Part shown: piece after piece, positions 1 through 5,309 of the stretch | Layout of the letters: every line of letters begins with the position of its first letter | Position numbering within the stretch: the stretch's first letter is position 1 | NCBI GenBank assembly: GCA_017538635.1 | Contig: JAFYIM010000367.1 | Coordinates: forward strand, 1-5,309 | DNA length: 5,309 bases | From: a bacterium | Lineage (GTDB): Bacteria > UBA3054 | Reading direction: 5' to 3' | The notes under the pieces: model-generated | Databases searched by the model: none | What the model was told of the DNA's origin: nothing | The model's input: the letters and a program-made list of their open reading frames with translations, nothing else | Program-made: the position numbers and the translations under genes

Positions 1-1221
1 CTCGCCGACTGTCAGGGATTCCACGGCGCACAAGGGAATGTAAACGTAATCGTCGCCTTTTTCCAGCCTGTGCAAGAGTTCGCTGTCCGTCAGAACGTTC
101 AGGGCTTTCTGGACGAGCTGGACGGGCAGATGGCGCTCTTCGGAAAGCTCTCTGGCCGTTTGAGGCTCCTTGCCGGCGATCAGTGACCTGCTGACGGATC
201 CCATAACGTGGACATAGATGGCGAACCACAAGGTCAGACTCGTTCCGGCCGTCAGATCCCGCGGCTCATAATATCCGTGCGTCTGGATAGCGAAGGCGAA
301 TTCCGCACCACACAAAACTATCGTCCAGCTCACCTGCAGCCAGGCGATGAACAGCGGCACAGCCGCAAAAGCTCCGTAGATCGCGCTGTTTTTCGCCATG
401 CCGATCTGGAAAGCGAAATAGAACCACAAGACAATATTGAAAACGGTGCCGGCGGTGATTCCCGCAATGATGCCCGGAACGAATTTGACTTTGCAGTTGG
501 GAACGAAAAGGTAAAGGAAGATAAAGCCGAACCAAATAAGAACGTAAGGCACGAGCTCTATCAGAAAATGCATGGAAGGAGAAAGGCCTGATAGGAAAGG
601 CAGCTTCTCCACAACGAAATTGGCCTGCGATTCAAGGAAGACGGTCAATGTCGTAGAAAGGATCAGAAGGAAAGGCAGAAGGATTATGATCGCGCAGTAG
701 TCGATGATCTTCCTGCCGAAGGAGCGGCTCTTAACACCGCCGAAAATATCGTTGAAAGAAAGCTCGATGTTGCCGAGAAGCTTGATGACGGTCCAGAGCA
801 GGATCAGAACACCGACTCCCGCCATGGCGCCGAATTTCGTAGTCTCAAGCGTATGCTGAGCAGCCTCGGTTATATAACTGAAGACCATTGTGACGGATTC
901 AGCCAGCTCTTCGTTGCCGGAGAAGCGCGAAAGAACGCTTTTCTCGATGCTTTCGAGAAGCGTGTCCTGAAGGTTGAAACCGCGGGCGATAGCGAAACTG
1001 ATGGCCAACAAAGGCACGATCGCCAGGAGCGAATAGAGCGTCAAAGCCGTAGCTCTCAAGGTGCAGCGGTCATGGCCGAATTCCAGACCGGTCAGGGCAA
1101 AGATCCGAAGCAGCCTGATCCCGAAGGCCTTCAGAGGTTTGTAACGATAAAGAGGGAGCCGCCAGATCTCCTGGAGGAAAAAGCGCGGCGCCCTCTTTGC
1201 GGTCTCAACAACTTTCTTCAT
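1..1221 (-). CDS. YihY/BrkB-family inner-membrane protein with C-terminal winged-helix-like domain (partial, C-terminus cut)
   Basis: The minus-strand frame stays open from the ATG at 1221 to the window edge, giving 407 codons without a stop, so the C-terminus is missing. The protein begins MKKVVETAKRAPRFFLQEI and has about six hydrophobic segments (roughly residues 57-80, 130-150, 175-197, 218-240, 248-270 and 286-306). Family hallmarks of YihY/BrkB (TIGR00765 type) are visible: LRATALTLYSLLAIVPLLA near residue 60, and NSAIYGAFAAVPLFIAWLQ followed by SWTIVLCGAE near 278-307. The molecular function of this family is not firmly established; older names such as ribonuclease BN and serum-resistance factor BrkB are unreliable. 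After the membrane part, residues about 345-400 look like a cytoplasmic winged helix (TARELSEERHLPVQLVQKAL, then LTDSELLHRL), resembling Rrf2/MarR-like folds. The start is 9 bases after the stop of the AsmA-like gene, in the same frame, with no clear Shine-Dalgarno, so translation probably depends on coupling. Family assignment is firm; the role of the extension is inferred. Confidence 0.9.
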   Translation of the reverse strand, partial: MKKVVETAKRAPRFFLQEIWRLPLYRYKPLKAFGIRLLRIFALTGLEFGHDRCTLRATALTLYSLLAIVPLLAISFAIARGFNLQDTLLESIEKSVLSRFSGNEELAESVTMVFSYITEAAQHTLETTKFGAMAGVGVLILLWTVIKLLGNIELSFNDIFGGVKSRSFGRKIIDYCAIIILLPFLLILSTTLTVFLESQANFVVEKLPFLSGLSPSMHFLIELVPYVLIWFGFIFLYLFVPNCKVKFVPGIIAGITAGTVFNIVLWFYFAFQIGMAKNSAIYGAFAAVPLFIAWLQVSWTIVLCGAEFAFAIQTHGYYEPRDLTAGTSLTLWFAIYVHVMGSVSRSLIAGKEPQTARELSEERHLPVQLVQKALNVLTDSELLHRLEKGDDYVYIPLCAVESLTVGE

Positions 1222-1230
1222 TTCAAAATC

Positions 1231-2061
1231 TTATTTTTTGAAAATTCCCTTGACGGCGTCAACAGCTTTGCCGGCGGCTTCGCCAACGCTCTCAACAGCG
1301 CCCTTGGCGGCTTCGCCAACGCCCTCAACGGCGTCCTTGGCGGAACCGACAGTGGATCCGAACTGGCTGGCCAGTTCCGCGGCGGACTTGGTCAGGTCTA
1401 TCTGGCCGGCTTTCAGGATGGGGCTCAAGGGCGTGCCGCTGACCACCTGGGACAGAACTTTCAGACCGATCTCAGCGGAAGTTCCTTCCAGATTCTCGAA
1501 GACGTTGCTGTAGTTGAGGTCCAGCTTAAAGCTGGGAATGGCCGGCGTGGAGCTTTGGAATTCCAGAGTGTCAAGTTTCACCATAAGCTTGTCAACGGAG
1601 ATCTGGGTCTCGTCCTTCAACTCTTCCTCGGCCTGCTTGTCGCCCTGGGAAGCTTGCAGATCCTTGATCATGTCGGGCTTAAGATTTAGGATATTCAGCT
1701 GGCCGTTGCCATTCATTTCCACGTTGAGATATTTGAGATCGATCTGTACGTCCCTGACGTGGACGTTCTTCTTGAACATTGCAAAGATATCGTAATCGCA
1801 GAAAAATCTTCTCACTTCATAAACGATATTGTTCTCGTTGAAACCCTTGTTGAGAGGGTTACTCACGGCCAGATCTTTGATCTCGATGTGGGGATTCTCA
1901 ATGGAGATGCTCACGGACTGCACGGTAGTGGGAACGCCCAGATACTCAGTGCCCTTCTCAATGCCGGTCTTAACCACCCAATTGCGGAAGATGATGCAAA
2001 GAACCAGCAGCAGAACGACCACAAAGATCACGAATTTGATGAAACTCCAGATAGCTCTCAT
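1231..2061 (-). CDS. AsmA-like single-span envelope protein with C-terminal 11-residue repeats
   Basis: This 276-residue protein starts at an ATG with AAGGA five bases upstream. Residues about 5-25 form one strong hydrophobic anchor (FIKFVIFVVVLLLVLCIIF) preceded by a short positively charged end, which suggests an inner-membrane anchor with a periplasmic body. Residues 45-130 follow the AsmA/DUF748 pattern: TTVQSVSISIENPHIEIKDL, then SNPLNKGF, a region ending in VRDVQIDLKYLNVEMNGNGQ, and then LNILNL. AsmA-family proteins are large or small envelope proteins linked to outer-membrane homeostasis and lipid transfer; this one is short and lacks the long C-terminal beta-rich body of E. coli AsmA. 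Residues 140-152 are highly charged. The last 35 residues are Ala/Gly/Val-rich and contain two near-identical 11-mers plus a degenerate third, likely an amphipathic helix. It is followed 9 bases later by the yihY-like gene, so a shared envelope role is plausible. The exact function is unknown. Confidence 0.8.
   Translation of the reverse strand: MRAIWSFIKFVIFVVVLLLVLCIIFRNWVVKTGIEKGTEYLGVPTTVQSVSISIENPHIEIKDLAVSNPLNKGFNENNIVYEVRRFFCDYDIFAMFKKNVHVRDVQIDLKYLNVEMNGNGQLNILNLKPDMIKDLQASQGDKQAEEELKDETQISVDKLMVKLDTLEFQSSTPAIPSFKLDLNYSNVFENLEGTSAEIGLKVLSQVVSGTPLSPILKAGQIDLTKSAAELASQFGSTVGSAKDAVEGVGEAAKGAVESVGEAAGKAVDAVKGIFKK
1240..1338 (-). repeat. Tandem 33-bp repeat encoding 11-residue amphipathic repeats
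   Basis: Within the 3' end of the AsmA-like gene, 1306-1338 and 1273-1305 are adjacent 33-bp units that match at 30 of 33 positions. They encode KDAVEGVGEAA and KGAVESVGEAA. A third, diverged unit at 1240-1272 encodes GKAVDAVKGIF and keeps the A-V-acidic-x-V core. An 11-residue period is typical of LEA-like and apolipoprotein/synuclein-like helices that lie on lipid surfaces. The repeat and its frame are directly visible; lipid binding is inference. Confidence 0.85.
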
Positions 2062-2066
2062 AGTTT

Positions 2067-2071
2067 TCCTT
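2067..2071 (-). promoter_or_regulatory. Ribosome binding site of the AsmA-like gene
   Basis: AAGGA lies five bases before the ATG at 2061 (AAGGAAAACT-ATG), supporting that start codon. It contrasts with the miaA and yihY-like genes, which have no strong site of their own. Confidence 0.7.
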
Positions 2072-2090
2072 GGTTTATTTGTTGAACAAC

Positions 2091-2128
2091 AGTATATTTA
2101 TTGTACAAAAAACGGCTCTCTATTCCAA
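2091..2128 (-). promoter_or_regulatory. Putative sigma-70-type promoter of the asmA-like/yihY-like pair
   Basis: In the 68-bp gap after miaA, TTGGAA (2128-2123) and TACAAT (2105-2100) are separated by exactly 17 bases, a good match to a vegetative -35/-10 pair. An alternative -10, TATACT, lies at 2096-2091. The expected transcript would have a short leader of about 30 bases before the ATG at 2061, including the AAGGA site. Two small dyads sit here: TTGTACAA (2101-2108), overlapping the -10, and TTGTTGAACAA (2079-2089), just downstream. Either could be an operator, but both are short and could be chance. The promoter call rests on motif match and position only. Confidence 0.5.
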
Positions 2129-2129
2129 A

Positions 2130-3050
2130 TCAATCCTTCTTAAGGATCTCGTCGGCCAGGACGTTCTTATCTGCGTACTTTGTAACGTCATACCATTCGG
2201 CTTCGATGTTGTTCCTGAACCAGGTGAGCTGATGTTTGGCGAAGCGGCGCGTGTTGCGCTTAATAAGTTCGACCGCCCTCTCTAGATCATATTCCCCATT
2301 GTAATAGGCAATCAGCTCCTTGTAGCCTATGGCCTGGCTGGCGGTCAGATTCTTTTCCAAACCTTCTGTCATAAGCTTTTCGACTTCCTTGGCTAAGCCC
2401 AATTCCATCATGATATCGACTCTTCTCTCTATCCTTTTGTAGAGCAGATCGCGCGGCATTGTAAGCCCCACCAGACGGTAATTCTCCTGAGGCGCCTTTT
2501 TCTCCCACTGTTTAGTCTGCTCGCTGAAAGGCTTTCCGGTCAGTTTCGAAACTTCTATCGCCCTTATCACCCTAAGAGTATCGTTGGGATGAAGCCTCTC
2601 CGCGCTGACAGGATCCAGCGGCCTCAAAACTTCGTCGCGAAGATATTCCGGTCCTTTTTCGGCTAGAATAGCGCGCAATTCCTCTCTGAGCGATTCATCC
2701 GCCCCGGGCCCGTCGAACAAACCGAAGACCAAACCCTTTACGTACATGGCGGTCCCGCCTACCAGAAGCGGGCGCTTCCCTCTTCCTATGATTTCCGCTT
2801 CCTTCTCCTTTACGAGCTTGAGATAGGAGCCCATGTCGGAGCTTTCTGCAATGGAATTCGTATCTATGAGGTGGTGAGGAACCAAAGCACGCTCCTCTTC
2901 GCTTGCTTTCGCGGTCCCGATATCCATGCCCACATAGATCTGCATAGAGTCCATGGAAATGATCTCGCCATGGCACTTTTGTGCCAAAAGAATGGCGAGG
3001 TCAGTTTTTCCCACCGCTGTGGGGCCAATCAGGACCAAAGGAAGCGGCAT
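2130..3050 (-). CDS. miaA: tRNA dimethylallyltransferase (isopentenyl-tRNA transferase)
   Basis: This 306-residue protein transfers a dimethylallyl group from DMAPP to N6 of adenosine 37 in tRNAs reading UNN codons, the first step toward the ms2i6A modification. Motifs run in canonical order: P-loop GPTAVGKT (residues 9-16), the DSMQIYVGMDIGTAK block with the catalytic-type Asp at 34, PHHLID (58-63), GGTAMYVKGL (98-107), HPNDTLRVIRAIEV (154-167), and ASQAIGYKEL (237-246) followed by TRRFAKHQLTWFRN (267-280). Length is typical of the family. GGTA and AKHQ replace the commoner GGTG and AKRQ. I chose the ATG at 3050 because it puts MPLPLVLIGP right before the P-loop, as in most homologues. It lies one base after the TGA of the upstream gene (TGATATG), indicating translational coupling. 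An in-frame upstream ATG at 3107 would add 19 residues and overlap the upstream gene by 56 bases, which is less likely. The gene appears intact. Confidence 0.97.
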   Translation of the reverse strand: MPLPLVLIGPTAVGKTDLAILLAQKCHGEIISMDSMQIYVGMDIGTAKASEEERALVPHHLIDTNSIAESSDMGSYLKLVKEKEAEIIGRGKRPLLVGGTAMYVKGLVFGLFDGPGADESLREELRAILAEKGPEYLRDEVLRPLDPVSAERLHPNDTLRVIRAIEVSKLTGKPFSEQTKQWEKKAPQENYRLVGLTMPRDLLYKRIERRVDIMMELGLAKEVEKLMTEGLEKNLTASQAIGYKELIAYYNGEYDLERAVELIKRNTRRFAKHQLTWFRNNIEAEWYDVTKYADKNVLADEILKKD

Positions 3051-3051
3051 A

Positions 3052-4287
3052 TCATTTCGCTTCGAAAGAAAGGATGTCCTCTCCCTCGTCGGGATAAGTT
3101 TCTCCAATCATCGCGCTCGGCAGATCGAAGACCAAAAGGCGCTGATCTTGTCCAGGAGCAGGAACGTCCTTAACCGTGAGAACGCCCAGAACATGCTCCT
3201 TGAATTCCGGTCTCAGTTTAAGATAATAAAAAGCATCACATTCCTTCACGAAAAGCAGATCCCTGACCTCTTCGCCCTTTTCATAACGAACGGCCGCGGC
3301 CTTCTCCCTTTCCAGATTGAGATAGTTGTCAAGCGCGCTGCTTTCGGGGAAAAAACGCCTGACATAGCGGGAGCCCTTGGGCTTCTTGTAATCCGCGACC
3401 GTGAAAAAGACCGCGTTGCTGGCGCAAGTGACCTCAGCAAACACAACCGCCGTGAGATCCAAAAGCGTAATATCCTTATATTCCGGTTTGGATTTGCATT
3501 GCACCACTTCGCCTGTATCAGTGGAACGCACGTCTCTCCAATTTTTCAGAGAATCCGGCGATTGGGAACCGCCAAAGCATTTTTGAGCAAGCGCCAGTTT
3601 TTCCGGAATTAGCCCGGAGTGCGCAGCGTAGAACATAGCACGATAGTAGTTATTGGTAGTCTGCAGTTTCTCGTCCTGCGCCATTTTATCAAGTTCTTTC
3701 TGCAGCTTGCATTTCCTTATGAAGTAGTGGGCGAAGCGCCAGACATCCGCCTCGTAAGTCTCCATGCATTCGTTGAAGTACTTGATGGCCTCGTCGTGCT
3801 CGCCGAATCCTTCCAGGTCGATGCCGCGCATAAAGTACGAACGGCAGTCCTTCTCCCCGGGCCAGTCCGCGCAGTCGCTCATCACAGCCAGGGCCTTTTC
3901 GGGCTCCGCCAGGCTCTTCTGGTTGTCCTTGATGGTAAGCGTCAGCTTCCCGTCCTTCCCGAAAGTTTCCCAAACACCCTTCGGCACGGTGAACCAGACC
4001 AATCCTTCCTTTGCGGCTTCGCCTCTGGACCAGGCCAGCCATTTGTCCACGTTGAGATCTAATTCATATGCTCCCTTCTTGACCTTAACGCCGAAAAGAA
4101 TGGAGGTAGGAACGATCTTGCCGTCCGTTCCCTTGGCCAGCTCAACGGTAATGTTCCTGATCGCCTCGTTGGTCGGGCATTTCTCGATCGCAACAGTCGT
4201 GCCTTCACACCAGTAGTGATCCTCAGCGAAAGCGCAGGCGCAAAAAGCCATCACGCAAAGAAAGACAAAGCAGTTTGATATTTTCAT
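3052..4287 (-). CDS. Exported protein of unknown function with a TPR-like segment
   Basis: I do not recognise a named family for this 411-residue protein. It begins with a clear Sec signal peptide (MKISNCFVFLCVMAFCACAF-A, cleavage likely after residue 21), so it is probably periplasmic or secreted. Cys16 and Cys18 lie in the signal region, but no good lipobox is seen. The mature part has ten cysteines (27, 37, 139, 148, 174, 193, 237, 264, 288, 350), which would allow disulfides. Residues about 22-125 look beta-rich, residues 147-205 are helical with a TPR-like stretch (SYFMRGIDLEGFGEHDEAIK, then YFNECMETYEADVW), and residues 265-411 form a mixed domain (KDITLLDLTAVVFAEVTCAS, then FFTVADYKKPKGSRYVRRFF). 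The start has AGAGGA five bases upstream. The stop is one base before the miaA start, so the two are almost certainly co-transcribed, although no functional link is obvious. The signal peptide and reading frame are firm; any role is unknown. Confidence 0.85.
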   Translation of the reverse strand: MKISNCFVFLCVMAFCACAFAEDHYWCEGTTVAIEKCPTNEAIRNITVELAKGTDGKIVPTSILFGVKVKKGAYELDLNVDKWLAWSRGEAAKEGLVWFTVPKGVWETFGKDGKLTLTIKDNQKSLAEPEKALAVMSDCADWPGEKDCRSYFMRGIDLEGFGEHDEAIKYFNECMETYEADVWRFAHYFIRKCKLQKELDKMAQDEKLQTTNNYYRAMFYAAHSGLIPEKLALAQKCFGGSQSPDSLKNWRDVRSTDTGEVVQCKSKPEYKDITLLDLTAVVFAEVTCASNAVFFTVADYKKPKGSRYVRRFFPESSALDNYLNLEREKAAAVRYEKGEEVRDLLFVKECDAFYYLKLRPEFKEHVLGVLTVKDVPAPGQDQRLLVFDLPSAMIGETYPDEGEDILSFEAK

Positions 4288-4292
4288 ACAGA

Positions 4293-4298
4293 TCCTCT
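4293..4298 (-). promoter_or_regulatory. Ribosome binding site of the exported protein gene
   Basis: AGAGGA lies five bases before the ATG at 4287 (AGAGGATCTGT-ATG) and supports that start. The leader just upstream (4335-4299) is very AT-rich and contains GATAAT at 4311-4306, a possible -10. No convincing -35 is placed correctly: TTTTCT at 4333-4328 would give a 16-base spacer. A promoter here is therefore possible but weak. Confidence 0.6.
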
Positions 4299-4329
4299 TT
4301 TATCAATTATCTTTCTTTTATTTTACCAG

Positions 4330-4432
4330 AAAAGACGAAGGAGACACATATCCCTAAGCGAACTCACGGAGGATGCACGTTAAAGAAATAGAGCGCGTAG
4401 TCCGTGAGCGAGGGATATGTGTCTCCTTCGTC
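4330..4432 (-). terminator. Possible Rho-independent terminator of the permease gene
   Basis: Read on the minus strand, the long hairpin begins 19 bases after the permease TAA and is followed directly by TTTTCT (4333-4328). The other strand has no T run after the stem, so the arrangement favours termination of minus-strand transcripts. The stem is much longer than usual for such terminators, its GC content is only about half, and the T run is only four bases. It may therefore be a repeat element that doubles as a terminator. Partial readthrough into the next gene is possible. Confidence 0.45.
4334..4432. repeat. Long intergenic inverted repeat with perfect 22-bp arms
   Basis: The left arm at 4334-4355 (starting GACGAAGGAGACAC, ending ATATCCCT) is the exact reverse complement of the right arm at 4411-4432. 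Inside it a second, 8-bp stem pairs CTCACGGA (4363-4370) with TCCGTGAG (4401-4408), leaving a 30-base apical loop at 4371-4400. A one-base mismatch followed by two more pairs extends the outer stem to 4331 and 4435. The whole fills most of the gap between the permease stop and the next start. Candidate explanations are a dispersed palindromic or MITE-like element, an unusually long terminator, or a processed hairpin RNA. It has no room for a transposase, and I could not confirm a target-site duplication. Confidence 0.9.
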
Positions 4433-4451
4433 GTTACAGGTGCTAAATCAA

Positions 4452-5309
4452 TTATTCCGCAGTTTTCAGCGCTTTGTCGGAATGCGTCAGAATGACCGTC
4501 AGACCGTAGAGCAGAACAACGGCGAAGCAGACCGTCGGAACGATAAAGGAAGTGTTGATGCTGGTCATGTCGGAGATCCTGCCCTGCACCGGGGTGATGA
4601 CCGCGGCGCCAAGGATGGCCATGATAAGGCCGGAGGAACCGATCTTGGCATCAGCGCCAACATCTTCCAGCGCCAGACCGTAGATGGTCGGGAACATAAG
4701 GGAGAGCGCGATGCTGATGGAGATAACGGCAAGAACGCAGATCCAGCCGGAGCACATACCGTGACAGAGCATGACCAGAAGGCTCATGACAATGCCGATG
4801 ACGGAGGCCCAGGCCAGAAGCTTGGAGGGCGTCAGGTACTTCATGAGCCAGGTGAAGACGAAGCGGGCGACGATAAAGACCGCAATGGTTATGATCTGCC
4901 AGTTGCCGGCGATAGCTTCGCTGATACCGAATTCTCTCATGGCCAATCTGATGGTGAAGGACCAGGTGCCGCACTGCGCACCCATGTAGAAGAAGAGGGC
5001 CAGAACGCCGAAGACGAACTTCCAGTTCTTAATGAGCCTGCCGTAAGCGGAAAGGAAGCTGTCCCTGTTGGTGTCAGCGCCTTCCGGCATCTTGACGATC
5101 AGCATGGCGATCAAAACGGCGATCAGAACGAAACCCACCGCCATGTAAGTCCAGGTAACGGCGGAAAGCTCGCGGGCCTGAATGGCCACAAGCTCAGCCT
5201 CGCTCATGGCAGCTCTGGCCGCAGCGTCGGCTTTGTCAAGGTTGGAAAGAATGAAGAAGCGGCTCAAAAGCACGCCAGTCATGGATCCCAAGGGGTTGAA
5301 AGCCTGGGC
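4452..5309 (-). CDS. fucP: FucP-type MFS sugar permease (L-fucose:H+ symporter family), partial, N-terminus cut
   Basis: The window holds the last 285 residues; the frame runs open through the window end, so roughly the first 150 residues are missing compared with E. coli FucP (438 residues). The fragment begins AQAFNPLGSMTGVLLSRFFI, a family signature in the N-terminal half. A central loop follows, leading to the C-terminal six-helix bundle: FFYMGAQCGTWSFTIRLAMR (positions 107-126 of the fragment), MFPTIYGLALEDVGADAKIG (205-224), and SSGLIMAILGAAVITPVQGR with SD after it (225-246). These align closely with the E. coli FucP blocks YVGAQ...WSYLIRYA, YPTIFSLG, and GSS...GGGIVTPVMGFVSD. The protein would sit in the inner membrane and import a sugar with protons. 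L-fucose is the default guess, but relatives carry glucose, galactose or other sugars, so the symbol indicates family rather than proven substrate. An acidic/Ala-rich stretch (LDKADAAARAAMSEAELVA) lies between the first hydrophobic segments. No sugar-metabolism gene is visible downstream. Confidence 0.85.
   Translation of the reverse strand, partial: AQAFNPLGSMTGVLLSRFFILSNLDKADAAARAAMSEAELVAIQARELSAVTWTYMAVGFVLIAVLIAMLIVKMPEGADTNRDSFLSAYGRLIKNWKFVFGVLALFFYMGAQCGTWSFTIRLAMREFGISEAIAGNWQIITIAVFIVARFVFTWLMKYLTPSKLLAWASVIGIVMSLLVMLCHGMCSGWICVLAVISISIALSLMFPTIYGLALEDVGADAKIGSSGLIMAILGAAVITPVQGRISDMTSINTSFIVPTVCFAVVLLYGLTVILTHSDKALKTAE

Noticed and set aside
853..1689. Long plus-strand open frame of 278 codons antisense to the yihY-like and asmA-like genes
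   Set aside because: It lies wholly opposite two well-supported coding frames, straddles their junction, and its translation shows no recognisable domain. It is a shadow of the Ala/Gly/Val-rich repeat region and hydrophobic codons.
2133..2147. Perfect 6-bp hairpin ATCCTT-AAG-AAGGAT at the end of miaA as a terminator
   Set aside because: It lies inside the coding end of miaA, has low GC content and a 3-base loop, and the nearest T run (2112-2107) starts about 20 bases later. It does not make a convincing Rho-independent terminator.
3051..3107. Upstream in-frame ATG that would extend MiaA by 19 residues
   Set aside because: The extra residues are not expected in MiaA, whose P-loop normally lies very near the N-terminus. 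The extension would overlap the upstream gene by 56 bases, while the ATG at 3050 abuts its stop.
2953..3612. Plus-strand open frame of 219 codons opposite the miaA start and the exported protein gene
   Set aside because: The minus-strand genes have clear motifs or a signal peptide and ribosome binding site, while this frame has neither a recognisable fold nor a sensible start context.
4323..4440. TTAC on both sides of the inverted repeat as a target-site duplication
   Set aside because: The two copies (4323-4326 and 4434-4437) are at different distances from the arm ends, and four bases in an AT-rich leader are easily chance.
5289..5291. TTG at 5291-5289 as the start of the permease
   Set aside because: The frame continues upstream to the window edge with AQAFNP, which is part of the conserved FucP-family block, so this TTG is an internal Leu codon.

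Overview
The window looks like a chromosomal segment of a Gram-negative bacterium with moderate GC content. Every convincing gene lies on the minus strand, so gene order runs from high to low coordinates. The AsmA-like envelope protein points to a Gram-negative cell, and the FucP-type permease would suit a host-associated, sugar-using lifestyle. A gut lineage, perhaps of the Verrucomicrobia/Lentisphaerae group, is possible. That is a guess: no marker gene here settles the taxonomy.

Layout, in the direction of transcription. (1) 5309-4452: the C-terminal two thirds of a FucP-type (L-fucose:H+ symporter family) MFS permease; its N-terminus lies outside the window. (2) 4451-4288: a 164-bp gap dominated by a long inverted repeat with perfect 22-bp arms, followed by a short T run and an AT-rich leader with a good Shine-Dalgarno. 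(3) 4287-3052: an exported, cysteine-rich protein of unknown function with one TPR-like segment. (4) 3050-2130: miaA, the tRNA dimethylallyltransferase, starting one base after the stop of gene 3. (5) 2129-2062: a short gap with a good sigma-70-like promoter, two small dyads and a clear ribosome binding site. (6) 2061-1231: an AsmA-like single-span envelope protein ending in 11-residue amphipathic repeats. (7) 1221-1: a YihY/BrkB-family inner-membrane protein with a C-terminal winged-helix-like domain, cut by the window edge.

The genes appear to form three transcription units or sub-units: the permease, ending at the hairpin; the exported protein with miaA, probably translationally coupled; and asmA-like with yihY-like, two envelope genes in the same frame only 9 bases apart. 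The second pair may be read from its own promoter, by readthrough from miaA, or both.

Most of the window is ordinary housekeeping and envelope content. The points worth a second look are the long intergenic inverted repeat, the tandem 33-bp/11-residue repeat at the end of the AsmA-like protein, the unrecognised exported protein coupled to miaA, and the winged-helix extension on the YihY protein. I saw no tRNA or rRNA gene, CRISPR array, transposase or phage gene.
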